Shown here: positions 24,216 through 31,897 of the stretch, one piece after another | Numbering within the stretch: the first letter of the stretch is position 1 | Layout of the letters: every line of letters starts with the position of its first letter | Source: an uncultured Acidobacteriota bacterium | GTDB taxonomy: Bacteria; Acidobacteriota; Vicinamibacteria; Vicinamibacterales; UBA2999 | Assembly (NCBI GenBank): GCA_902826065.1 | Contig: CADEDM010000025.1 | Coordinates: forward strand, 1-39,413 | Reading direction: 5' to 3' | Length of the DNA: 39,413 nucleotides | Notes under the pieces: generated by a model | Told to the model about the DNA's origin: nothing | What the model saw: the letters and a program-made list of their open reading frames with translations, nothing else | The model's database searches: none | Made by a program: the position numbers and the translations under genes

Positions 24216-24749
24216 TCAGACGGCGTCGTCGAGGCGCATCTCCACGAGGTAGTGCCGGACGATCGCGCCGTTGGTCACGGCGAACGCCGCATACGCCGGG
24301 TTGTCGGGCCCGGCCTTCACGCTCTTCATCAGTCCCTGCATCGCCGGCGCGTCCTCGAGCGACTTGATGCGCAGCCTCGTCGTGCGCATGTTCATGCGGT
24401 TGAGCGCGAAGGTCAGCCGGCGCCGTTCGGCGCGGCTGTCGTCGAAGGCGCGGCGGGTCGTGAACCAGACGGTCCCGACGTGCCACATCCCCAGGTTGCA
24501 GATCAGCATGGGCACGCGGTCGGCGACGGGAATCTCGTCCACCTTGCCGAAGGACATCGTCAGCAGTCCCGACGGGAGCATCGACGCGTAGGCCGCCAGC
24601 TCCATGAACTCCTCGCCGTCGTAGATGAGCAAGCCCTCGGGGTACGGCTGAGCCGCGCCCGCGAGTGCCGGAAGGGCGGCGCCGGCACCGCCGATGGCCG
24701 CCGCCGCGAACTGTCGGCGGCTCAGACGCGTCGACACGGGGCGGCACAT
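24216..24749 (-). CDS. Small Tat-exported protein of unknown function
   Basis: A 177-residue protein with a twin-arginine signal LSRRQFAAAAIGGAGAALPALAGAA near the N-terminus, so it is probably folded, perhaps with a cofactor, before export. The mature part (about 140 residues) has YPEGLLIYDGEEFMELAAYA, MLICNLGMWHVGTVWFTTRRAF and FALNRMNMRTTRLRIKSLEDA. I recognise no family. I chose the ATG at 24749 because the Tat motif begins ten residues later; an ATG at 24791 is possible but would run into the arsR promoter. It diverges from arsR. Confidence 0.75.
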   Translation of the reverse strand: MCRPVSTRLSRRQFAAAAIGGAGAALPALAGAAQPYPEGLLIYDGEEFMELAAYASMLPSGLLTMSFGKVDEIPVADRVPMLICNLGMWHVGTVWFTTRRAFDDSRAERRRLTFALNRMNMRTTRLRIKSLEDAPAMQGLMKSVKAGPDNPAYAAFAVTNGAIVRHYLVEMRLDDAV

Positions 24750-24815
24750 GCCGCGATTCTGCGCCAGCGGGTGGACCTGGGCAATCGTCATTTCCGCCCC
24801 GGCCTCCAGCCGGCG

Positions 24816-24842
24816 TATACTGAATATATGAGCAAACGCTCA
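24816..24842 (+). promoter_or_regulatory. arsR-zntA promoter and SmtB/CzrA-type operator
   Basis: A -10 TATACT (24816-24821) lies 6 nt before the arsR ATG (24828), predicting a leaderless message. A perfect inverted repeat TGAGC-N4-GCTCA (24829-24842) begins inside the start codon. With its flanks (ATATATGAGCAAACGCTCAG) it resembles the ATATGAnC-N4-GnTCAtat operators of zinc/cobalt-sensing ArsR proteins such as SmtB, CzrA and NmtR. The repressor bound here would block its own transcription, and the operator also encodes residues 1-5 of the repressor. Regulation is inferred from family knowledge. Confidence 0.7.
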
Positions 24843-25259
24843 GATGTCAGGACCGCGACGCCCACGGTCCCCGCGGCCTCGGCCGGCGAGGCCTGCGACG
24901 TCCTGCACGTCGACCCGGCGCGCCTGGCCCGGCTGCGTGCCGCGCTGATCGGGCCCGAGTCGGTCGAGGCGCTCGCCGAGACGTTCAAGGCGCTGGGCGA
25001 CCCCACGCGCGTCCGGCTGCTCGACGCCCTGTCGCATGGCGCACTGTGCGTCTGCGACCTGGCGCAGATCATCGGACTCAGCCAGTCGGCGACCTCGCAC
25101 CAGCTGCGTCTGCTGCGTCAATTGCGCATCGTGCGCAGCCGGCGCGCCGGCCGCATGGTGTTCTACTCGCTCGACGATCGGCACGTCGTGACGCTGGTCC
25201 GGCAGGGCCTGCGCCACGTGGAAGAAGAGGCCGCGAAGCCGCGGAGGCGGCTGGCGTGA
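24828..25259 (+). CDS. ArsR/SmtB family metal-responsive repressor
   Basis: A 143-residue winged-helix repressor. The N-terminal 35 residues are variable; the core begins ALAETFKALGDPTRVRLLDALSHGALCVCDLAQIIGLSQSATSHQLRLLRQLRIVRSRRAGRMVFYSLDDRHVVTL. ELCVCDLA-like CVCDL is the ArsR/CadC alpha-3N site region, and DDRHV...RQGLRHVEEE in the last helix has Asp and His residues in the alpha-5 position that bind zinc in SmtB/CzrA (DxH and HxxE). It should leave DNA when Zn or Cd rises. GTGA overlap with the ATPase gene (25256-25259) makes a repressor-efflux operon. The operator overlaps its start codon. Confidence 0.93.
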   Translation: MSKRSDVRTATPTVPAASAGEACDVLHVDPARLARLRAALIGPESVEALAETFKALGDPTRVRLLDALSHGALCVCDLAQIIGLSQSATSHQLRLLRQLRIVRSRRAGRMVFYSLDDRHVVTLVRQGLRHVEEEAAKPRRRLA

Positions 25260-27391
25260 GCACCGCCGCCGCGGTGGCGTGCACGAAGTGCGCGCTGCAC
25301 GCCGAGTCGGTGTTTCGTGTCGCGGGCATGGACTGTGCCGAGGAAGCGCGCATCCTCGAGCGCCGTCTCCTGCCGATGTCCGGCGTGGAGTCGCTGGCGG
25401 TCGACGTCCTCGGCCAGAAGATGCGCATCGCCTACGACGCGGCGGTCGTCACCACGAGCGCGATCAGCGACGCTGTGGCCGAGACCGGCATGAAGGCCTG
25501 GCTCGAACACGAGCGGCCGGTGGAGACGCCCTCAGCGGGTGCGTCGTGGCGGCCGCTGGCCGTGGCCGGCGCCGCCGTCGGCGCCGGACTCCTGGTGCAG
25601 GCCCTGGCCGACGACTCCCGTCTCGCCTGGCCCGCGTTCGGCCTGGCGGTGCTGCTGGCGGGCCGCGAGCCCGCGAAGAAGGCGCTCGCGTCGGCGCGGC
25701 GCCGCGTGCTCGACATCCACGTGCTGATGGTCGTGGCCGTGGCCGGGGCGCTGGCCCTCGGTGACTGGGCCGAAGCCGCGACCGTCGTGTGGCTGTTCGC
25801 CGTGTCGCAGTGGCTGGAGGTGCACACGATGGAGCGTGCCCGGCGCGCGATCCGCGGCGTGATGACGCTGGCGCCGTCGGAAGCCCGCGTGACGCATGGC
25901 GACCACGAGCACCTGACGCCGGTCGACCGGGTGCTCCCGGGCGCGACCATCCTCGTGGCGCCGGGCGAGAAGGTGCCGCTGGACGGCGTGATCCTGGCCG
26001 GCCGGTCGGACCTCAACCAGGCGCCGATCACCGGCGAGTCGCTGCCGGTCGAGCGCGGCCCGGGCGACGAGGTCTTCGCCGGCACGATCAACGGGCACGG
26101 CGCACTCGACGTGCGCGTCACCCACGGTGTGCGCGACACCACGCTCGCCCGCATCGTCCACCTGGTGGAATCGGCGCAGGCGCAGCGTGCCCCGGCGCAG
26201 CAGTTCATCGACCGCTTCGCGCGCTGGTACACGCCCGCCGTCGTCGCGCTGGCGCTGGCCGTGTTCGTCGTGCCGGTCGCGTTCGGCGGCGCGCCGTCGG
26301 AGTGGGCCTACCGCGCCCTGGTGCTGCTGGTCGTCGCCTGCCCGTGCGCGCTCGTCATCTCGACGCCGGTGTCGATGGTGGCAGCGCTGGCGACGGCGGC
26401 GAAGCGCGGCGTGCTGGTGAAAGGCGGGGCGCATCTCGAGCGGCTGGCCGCGGTCCGGGTGGTTGCCTTCGACAAGACCGGCACGATCACCGCCGGCACG
26501 CCCGGGGTCGTCAGCATCGCGGTCATGCCCGGCGCCGACGAGCGCGAGGCATTGCGCGCCGCGGCTGCCGTCGAGCAGCGGTCACATCACCCCGTGGCTC
26601 GCGCCGTCGTCGAGGCGGCTCGCGCCCGCGGCCTCGAGGTGCAGGCCGCCGACGACGTCCGCGCGTTGCCGGGGCTGGGCGCCGAGGGCACCTGGCAGGG
26701 ACGGCCGGTCCTCGTGGGCAGCGTGCGCCTGGCCGAGGTCCGCGTGCCGGTCGACGAGGCCATGCGACGCGCCGTCGAGGCCTGCCGTGCGGATGGCGCC
26801 GCGGCCATCGTCGTGGCCATCGGCGGCGTGGTGCGTCTCGTGCTCGGAGTTCGTGACACGGTCCGCCCGGTGGCCGCCGACGTCGTGCGGCTGCTGCGCG
26901 ACCAGGGCATCGCGCACGTCGCGATCCTGACCGGCGACGCACCCGAGGCAGCGGCGCCCGTGGCGCGGCAATCGGGTGTGAGCGACGTGCGCGCCTCGCT
27001 GCTGCCCGCCGACAAGCTCACCGCGGTGCAGGCGCTGCGCGACGCGTACGGCCCGATCGCGATGGTGGGCGACGGCGTCAACGATGCGCCGGCCCTCGCC
27101 GCCGCCGATGTCGGCGTGGCCATGGGCGCCATGGGGTCGGCCGCCGCCCTCGAGGCCGCGGACGTCGCGCTGATGTCCGACGAACTGCAGAAGCTGCCCT
27201 ACGCCGTGCGCCTCAGCCGTGCGGCGCTCGCCAACGTCCGCGTCAACGTGGCGCTGTCACTGGGCCTCAAACTGGCCGTGCTGGTGCTCGCGGTGTTCGG
27301 GATCTCGACGCTGTGGATGGCCGTGGTCGCCGACTCGGGCGCCTCGGTGCTGGTGGTCGCCAACGCGATGCGGCTACTGCGTCATCGCTGA
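25256..27391 (+). CDS. zntA: Zn/Cd/Pb-exporting P1B-type ATPase
   Basis: A 711-residue inner-membrane pump that drives divalent soft-metal export with ATP. Start GTG overlaps arsR. The N-terminus has CTKC (9-12), then a metal-binding domain with GMDCAEE (24-30), the Zn/Cd form with an acidic residue rather than the copper CXXC. Core motifs are TGES, CPC at 362-364, DKTGT with phosphorylated Asp406, HHP and GDGVNDAPAL. The last membrane helix has VVADSGASVLVVANAMRLLR, whose Asp matches the essential Asp714 of E. coli ZntA. All this fits P1B-2 (Zn/Cd/Pb), and the ArsR context agrees. Ends 23 nt from the convergent REC-PilZ gene. Confidence 0.95.
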   Translation: MSTAAAVACTKCALHAESVFRVAGMDCAEEARILERRLLPMSGVESLAVDVLGQKMRIAYDAAVVTTSAISDAVAETGMKAWLEHERPVETPSAGASWRPLAVAGAAVGAGLLVQALADDSRLAWPAFGLAVLLAGREPAKKALASARRRVLDIHVLMVVAVAGALALGDWAEAATVVWLFAVSQWLEVHTMERARRAIRGVMTLAPSEARVTHGDHEHLTPVDRVLPGATILVAPGEKVPLDGVILAGRSDLNQAPITGESLPVERGPGDEVFAGTINGHGALDVRVTHGVRDTTLARIVHLVESAQAQRAPAQQFIDRFARWYTPAVVALALAVFVVPVAFGGAPSEWAYRALVLLVVACPCALVISTPVSMVAALATAAKRGVLVKGGAHLERLAAVRVVAFDKTGTITAGTPGVVSIAVMPGADEREALRAAAAVEQRSHHPVARAVVEAARARGLEVQAADDVRALPGLGAEGTWQGRPVLVGSVRLAEVRVPVDEAMRRAVEACRADGAAAIVVAIGGVVRLVLGVRDTVRPVAADVVRLLRDQGIAHVAILTGDAPEAAAPVARQSGVSDVRASLLPADKLTAVQALRDAYGPIAMVGDGVNDAPALAAADVGVAMGAMGSAAALEAADVALMSDELQKLPYAVRLSRAALANVRVNVALSLGLKLAVLVLAVFGISTLWMAVVADSGASVLVVANAMRLLRHR

Positions 27392-27414
27392 CGCGCCCTG
27401 CAGCCGGCCGCGTC

Positions 27415-28152
27415 TCACTCCGCGGGTGGTTCGTCGCGTCTGCGCGGCTGGAAGAAGTGGCTGTCGACGAACTCGTCGATGGCGGCCTGATCCGGCGGGT
27501 CGACGCGATCGAACTGCAGGCCCATGCCGGCCCGCGGGTCGCTCCAGCGCACGTGCGCGTCGATGTCGAAGTCCTTCTTCGAGCCGGGCAGGCGGAAGCG
27601 CACGCGCACCTTCGTCATCGGCTCGAGCGGGCTGGTCGTGCGGATGGCGATGCCGCCGCGCGAGATGTTGAGCGACAGCGCCGCGGCGATCGTGGCGCCG
27701 ACGTGATACGCCGCCGGAATGCCGAGCACCACGCGCGGGCTGCCGCGGCGGTTGAAGTTGTCGGGGAAGAGGTGCGGCGCGAGCGACGGCAGGATGTGCT
27801 GCACCGCGCTGTACTCGTTCACGTACCCGGCGACGCCGAGCGCAGCCAGCTCACGCACCTCGTCGGCGCTCGACACCGTGCCGCTGAATGCCAGGATGGG
27901 CAGCCGGCCGTCGTCGAGTTTGCGCACGGTGCCGATGAGCTCCGCGCCGGAGCAGTGCGGCAGCCGCAGGTCGATGACGAGGAGATCGAGGCGATCGAGG
28001 TCGGCGCGCACCCGCGCGAACAACTCGGCCGCGCTCTTCACCGTGATGGCGCGATGGCCCGCGCTCTCGACGGCGGTCCGGAACCGATCGCGCACCGACG
28101 CACTGTCGTCGGCGATGACCACGCATTTCGCAGCCGTCGGGTTCGTGGACAT
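27415..28152 (-). CDS. Response-regulator receiver / PilZ c-di-GMP-binding protein
   Basis: A 245-residue cytoplasmic protein. Residues 9-125 form a receiver domain with acidic Asp15/Asp16, phospho-acceptor Asp61 (VIDLRLP) and Ser90/Thr92. The conserved Lys before Pro is missing: the stretch GYVNEY has Glu and Tyr where GYxxKP is expected, so phosphorylation signalling may be altered. Residues 134-235 form a PilZ domain with both c-di-GMP motifs: Arg136-X3-Arg140 and N162-I-S164-R-G-G167. It therefore should bind c-di-GMP, which the GGDEF enzyme at 5079-6008 could make. Output is unknown; acidobacterial REC-PilZ proteins are often linked to surface structures. It diverges from the LysW-like gene. 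Confidence 0.9.
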   Translation of the reverse strand: MSTNPTAAKCVVIADDSASVRDRFRTAVESAGHRAITVKSAAELFARVRADLDRLDLLVIDLRLPHCSGAELIGTVRKLDDGRLPILAFSGTVSSADEVRELAALGVAGYVNEYSAVQHILPSLAPHLFPDNFNRRGSPRVVLGIPAAYHVGATIAAALSLNISRGGIAIRTTSPLEPMTKVRVRFRLPGSKKDFDIDAHVRWSDPRAGMGLQFDRVDPPDQAAIDEFVDSHFFQPRRRDEPPAE

Positions 28153-28176
28153 AGTGGCGTTTCGGCCCTCGGTTCG

Positions 28177-28206
28177 TTGCAGAATAGCTCAGGTTCCCCA
28201 TATAAT
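28177..28206 (+). promoter_or_regulatory. Promoter of LysW-like/larE/GT unit
   Basis: TTGCAG (28177-28182) and a consensus TATAAT (28201-28206) are separated by 18 nt. A start site near 28213 gives an approximately 77-nt leader, with GAGGAG (28276-28281) as the Shine-Dalgarno for the ATG at 28290. On the opposite strand TATTCT (28181-28186) could serve the REC-PilZ gene, so the two promoters would be back to back. Confidence 0.6.
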
Positions 28207-28289
28207 TCGAACACTTCTTCGCGTGACTGCGCGTCGAGCCGTGCGGCCCGGCGCAATGGCGTGACGAGGCTCTTCGAGGAGTGGTCTTC

Positions 28290-28550
28290 ATGTCCGCGTA
28301 TTGTCCCGAGTGCGACGCTGAAATCGACATCGACAACGCCGACGCCGAAATCGGCGATGAACTGAGCTGCTCAGAGTGCGGACAGCTGCTGCGCGTGTCG
28401 AACGACTCACCGCTGGAGCTCGAGCTCGCCGACGACGACGATGTCGACGACGACGATGACGACGAAGAAGAGGAAGACGACAAGGAAGACGACGCCGACG
28501 ACGACGAGTTCGACGACGACGACGACGACGAACGCGACGACGACGAGTAA
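28290..28550 (+). CDS. LysW-like zinc ribbon protein with long polyacidic tail
   Basis: An 86-residue protein. Residues 1-46 resemble LysW/ArgW amino-group carrier proteins: CPEC (5-8), AEIDIDNADAEIGDELSCSEC (CSEC 27-30) and SNDSPLELEL. LysW normally ends about residue 54 with a conserved EDWGE whose terminal Glu carries the substrate. Here that ending is replaced by an acidic tail (48-86) with 34 Asp/Glu in 39 residues, still ending in Glu. The DNA of the tail is a GAC/GAT/GAA microsatellite-like tract. A GAGGAG Shine-Dalgarno supports the ATG at 28290. larE starts 10 nt downstream. No LysX ligase is near, so a carrier role is uncertain; a zinc-binding or RNA-mimicking acidic protein is possible. 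Confidence 0.85.
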   Translation: MSAYCPECDAEIDIDNADAEIGDELSCSECGQLLRVSNDSPLELELADDDDVDDDDDDEEEEDDKEDDADDDEFDDDDDDERDDDE

Positions 28551-28560
28551 CCAGCGCGAC

Positions 28561-29412
28561 ATGACCCGCACCGCCGGTCCGGCCGCGCCCGACACCGCCC
28601 GGGCGAAGCAGGCGCGGCTCGAAGCCCGCCTCGCCGACCTCGGCTCGGTGGTGGTCGCGTTCAGCGGCGGCGTCGACAGCGCGTATCTCGCCGTCGTGGC
28701 CGCGCGGGTGCTCGGGCCGCGGGCGCTGGCGGTCACCGGCGACAGCGCGTCGTATCCCGAGTTCCACCGCCGGCAGGCGCTGGGCGTCGCCCGCGACTTC
28801 CGGCTCGCGCACGAGATCGTGCCCACCCACGAACTCGATCGCCACGGCTACCGCGCCAATGCCGGCGATCGCTGCTTCCACTGCAAGACCGAGCTCTACG
28901 ACACGCTGACCGCGCTGGCCCGCGACCGCGGCTTCGCGGCGGTGGCCGACGGCGCCAACGCCGACGACCGCGGCGACTACCGGCCCGGCCGCCAGGCGGC
29001 CCGCGATCACGGGGTCGCGAGTCCGCTCGACGAGTGCGATCTCGCCAAGGACGAGATCCGCGCCCTGGCCCGCGCGCTGGGCATGGCGATCTGGGACGCC
29101 CCGGCCTCGGCGTGCCTGTCGTCGCGGATTCCCCACTTCACCGAGGTCACCGCCGCGGCGCTCCGGCAGATCGAGCGGGCCGAGGACGCCGTGCGGGCGC
29201 TCGGCTTCCACGTCTTCCGCGTCCGCCATCACGGCACGCTGGCCCGGCTCGAGTTCGCCCGCGACGAAATGGCCCGCGCGCTCGAGCCGTCGCTGGCCGG
29301 CCTGCTGCAGGACCGGCTGCGAGACGCCGGCTACCACGACGTCGAGATCGACCCGCGCGGCTACCGCCAGGGCAGCCTGAACGAGCCGCTGCTGCTCAGG
29401 CCGGTGACGTGA
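28561..29412 (+). CDS. larE: ATP-dependent sacrificial sulfur transferase LarE
   Basis: A 283-residue PP-loop ATPase of the LarE family. In lactate racemase cofactor synthesis LarE activates pyridinium dicarboxylate and donates sulfur from its own cysteine. Here SGGVDS is at 35-40, the conserved CFHCK pair is Cys105/Cys108, and Cys185 in PASACLSSR matches the sacrificial Cys176 of L. plantarum LarE. GANADDRGDYRPGRQAA is the typical substrate-pocket stretch. The ATG at 28561 fits; the open frame upstream lies over the acidic tail. Neither larB, larC nor larA is in the window, so cofactor partners lie elsewhere. It overlaps the GT gene by GTGA. Confidence 0.92.
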   Translation: MTRTAGPAAPDTARAKQARLEARLADLGSVVVAFSGGVDSAYLAVVAARVLGPRALAVTGDSASYPEFHRRQALGVARDFRLAHEIVPTHELDRHGYRANAGDRCFHCKTELYDTLTALARDRGFAAVADGANADDRGDYRPGRQAARDHGVASPLDECDLAKDEIRALARALGMAIWDAPASACLSSRIPHFTEVTAAALRQIERAEDAVRALGFHVFRVRHHGTLARLEFARDEMARALEPSLAGLLQDRLRDAGYHDVEIDPRGYRQGSLNEPLLLRPVT

Positions 29413-31814
29413 CCACGCCGCCGCGCGCGGCCGGGCGCCTCGCGCTCGCGGCCGTGCTGGTGCTGGCCGCCGGCGTGGCCGCCGGCCACCTCATCGCGCT
29501 GCCGAGCACGCTCGAAGACATCGACTCCGTGAACTTCGCGCTCGGCGTGCGCGATTTCGACCCGGCGCGCCACCGTCCGCACCCGCCCGGTTACCCCGCC
29601 TACATCGCCCTCGGCAAGGCGGCCACCGCGATCACGCGCCTGGCCTGGCCCGATGGCCGTGCCGATCGCGTCGAGGCTCGGGCCCTGGCGGGGCTGTCGC
29701 TCGCGGCCGGCGTGCTGCTCGTCTGGCTCGTCGCGCGCGCGTTCGCGACCCTCGCGCCCGGAGGCGCCGATCGCACGGGCCAGCCGCCGGCGTCGCGGCG
29801 GGCCGTGCTCGGCGCGCTGCTCTTCGTGGCGTGTCCGCTCACGTGGTACATGACCGCGCGGCCGATGAGCGACGTGCCGGGACTCGCCGCCGCCTGTGCG
29901 GCGCTGGTCTGTCTCGGTCTCGCGTGGTGGCGGCAGCATCCGGCCGCAGACGGCTCGCGCCGGCTCGAGCCCGCGGCGATGGCGGCGTCGGGCCGCATGA
30001 TCGTGGTTGGGGCGCTGCTGGCCGGTCTCGCCGTGGGGTTCCGCACCCAGACGTTGTGGGTGACGGCGCCATTCCTGCTGCTGGTGCTGGCCGATCGCAT
30101 CGGCCGGGGCGTGGCCGGCGCGCTGCTGGGATCGGCGATCGCGTTCACGATCGGCACACTCGCCTGGGGCATCCCGCTGCTCGTCGCCAGCGGCGGCCTG
30201 AACGCCTACCTCGCGGCGCTCGGCTCGCAGGCCGGTGAGGACTTCGCCGGCGTCGAGATGCTGTACCTGAACCCGACGCCGCGCGTGGCGGCGTTCGCGC
30301 TGCTGCGGACGTTCGTCTGGCCGTGGGACAGCGTGCCGCTGGCCGCGGTGGTCCTGGTGCTGGCCGCCATCGGCGCGATCGTCCTGCTCGTGCGTGAACG
30401 GCGGACCGCGCTGGCGCTGGCGGTCCTGACGGTGCCATCGCTGGTCTTCCATCTGGCCTTCCAGGACACCGTGTTCTCGCGCTATGCGCTGCCGATCGTG
30501 TTGCCCGTGGCGTTCCTCGCCGCTGCCGCGCTCGATGCCGCCGGTCGCCTTGGCGCGGTGGCCGCGGTGGCCGTGGCCGCGTGGAGCCTCAGTGTCGCCG
30601 GCCCTCAACTGATGGCCTACGCCGCCACCGGCAGCCCGACGGCGCGCCTCTTCGACACGGTGGCCGACGCCACGGCCGCCGGCGTCAATCCGACCATCGC
30701 GATGCACCAGTCGCTGCAGCGTCCGCTCGAAGCGGAGACGCGTTCGATGGGCGCCCGGCAGTTGCCGTCACCACCACGGCGGGAGTGGCTCGAGCTGGGC
30801 AAGTACTGGCGCGAGGGCGGCGCCGATCCGGTCTGGTTCCTCGCCGACCCCCGCCGCACCGACCTCGCGCTCGTCGACGCGCAGGCCCGGCACGACGCGC
30901 GGACGTTCGCGTGGGAGACGCCGAGCCTGTCGCTGTTCGGCGGCATGCGTCCGGCGGACGTCAGCCTCGTCCGCATGACTGCCCCCGGATGGTTCGCGGC
31001 CGAAGGCTGGAGCCTCACGCCGGAGACTTCCGGCATGGCGCGCCTCATGGGACGGGGTCCGCACCTCGGCCCGATCAGCGCGTTCGTGCGCCGGCGCGCC
31101 GACGCCGCGACGGTGCTGATCGGTGGCCGCAACCTCGGCGCCGCCGGCGATCCCGCGGTCACGTTCACGCTGGCCGTCGACGGGCGCGACATCACGACGT
31201 GGGAGGTCGCGCCCGATCCCGGGTTCTTCTTGCGCGCCTTCCCGCTACCGGCCGGCGCGCTCGACGGCGCCGGGACGTGGGCGGAGCTCACGGTGCGCTC
31301 GGCCGCGGCGTCGGGCACGGCTGTGGTGGCGTCGGCGATCGAGCAGTTCGACGTGCAATCGTCCGGCGTCACGATGTGGGGTTTCGGCGAAGGCTTCCAC
31401 GAGCCCGAGCTCGACAACGCACGGGCGCTGTCGTGGCGATGGATGAGCGAGCGCGCGGTGATCGAGGTGCCGCAGACCGCTGGCGACATCACGCTCGTGC
31501 TGCACGGCGAGTCACCGCTGGCGTACTTCGGTGAACCGTCGACGCTCACCGTGAGCAGCGGCGAGACCTCGCTGGGGCAGGTAGAGCTGCGTGGTGACTT
31601 CACGCTGCGCATCGGCGTGCGTGCCGCTCGTCTCGCGGGCAGCGGTGGCCGGCTCGTGCTTACGACGACGCAGACCTTCGCGCCTGCCGATCGTGGTCGC
31701 TCGGGCGACCAGCGACGGCTGGGCCTGCGGCTGTTCGCGGTGGACGTCGTTCCGGGTGTGCCATCGGGCAATTCCGCGCCGATTTCCGGCCAGAACACGC
31801 CTGATCTTCGTTGA
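29409..31814 (+). CDS. GT-C type membrane protein (DUF2723/GT39-like) with C-terminal extracytoplasmic domain
   Basis: An 801-residue protein. Residues about 10-440 hold 8-10 membrane helices with a GT-C signature after the first helix: EDIDSVNFALGVRDFDPARHRPHPPGYPAYIALGKA, including the Asp and the PHPPGYP motif of DUF2723/glycosyltransferase-39-like proteins that use lipid-linked sugars. The remaining about 350 residues are soluble and beta-rich (for example VTFTLAVDGRDITTWEVAPDPGFFLRAFPLP), probably outside the cell. GTG start overlaps the larE stop. The stop codon lies within the -35 of the pal promoter. Sugar and acceptor are unknown. Confidence 0.85.
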   Translation: MTTPPRAAGRLALAAVLVLAAGVAAGHLIALPSTLEDIDSVNFALGVRDFDPARHRPHPPGYPAYIALGKAATAITRLAWPDGRADRVEARALAGLSLAAGVLLVWLVARAFATLAPGGADRTGQPPASRRAVLGALLFVACPLTWYMTARPMSDVPGLAAACAALVCLGLAWWRQHPAADGSRRLEPAAMAASGRMIVVGALLAGLAVGFRTQTLWVTAPFLLLVLADRIGRGVAGALLGSAIAFTIGTLAWGIPLLVASGGLNAYLAALGSQAGEDFAGVEMLYLNPTPRVAAFALLRTFVWPWDSVPLAAVVLVLAAIGAIVLLVRERRTALALAVLTVPSLVFHLAFQDTVFSRYALPIVLPVAFLAAAALDAAGRLGAVAAVAVAAWSLSVAGPQLMAYAATGSPTARLFDTVADATAAGVNPTIAMHQSLQRPLEAETRSMGARQLPSPPRREWLELGKYWREGGADPVWFLADPRRTDLALVDAQARHDARTFAWETPSLSLFGGMRPADVSLVRMTAPGWFAAEGWSLTPETSGMARLMGRGPHLGPISAFVRRRADAATVLIGGRNLGAAGDPAVTFTLAVDGRDITTWEVAPDPGFFLRAFPLPAGALDGAGTWAELTVRSAAASGTAVVASAIEQFDVQSSGVTMWGFGEGFHEPELDNARALSWRWMSERAVIEVPQTAGDITLVLHGESPLAYFGEPSTLTVSSGETSLGQVELRGDFTLRIGVRAARLAGSGGRLVLTTTQTFAPADRGRSGDQRRLGLRLFAVDVVPGVPSGNSAPISGQNTPDLR

Positions 31815-31839
31815 CAGGCGTGCGTTCGGCGGCTACTCT
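31811..31839 (+). promoter_or_regulatory. pal: Promoter of pal
   Basis: A consensus -35 TTGACA (31811-31816), 17-nt spacer and -10 TACTCT (31834-31839). The -35 overlaps the stop codon of the GT gene. Transcription would start near 31846, giving a roughly 50-nt leader with GCAGGAGA before the ATG. This is the best sigma-70 type promoter in the window. Confidence 0.75.
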
Positions 31840-31897
31840 CCGAACGTCGAGCCTCCCAGGCGACGCACACGAGTTCTTAGATCCCCGCAGGAGACAC

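Noticed and set aside
22173-24827. A 1028-codon plus-strand frame that runs into arsR
   Set aside because: Only the last 143 codons encode the ArsR protein. The upstream part is a shadow of the acylase gene, and a promoter and operator sit at the true arsR start.
28433-28550. Possible CRISPR or tandem repeat array
   Set aside because: The repeat is a trinucleotide coding tract for Asp/Glu, without spacers.
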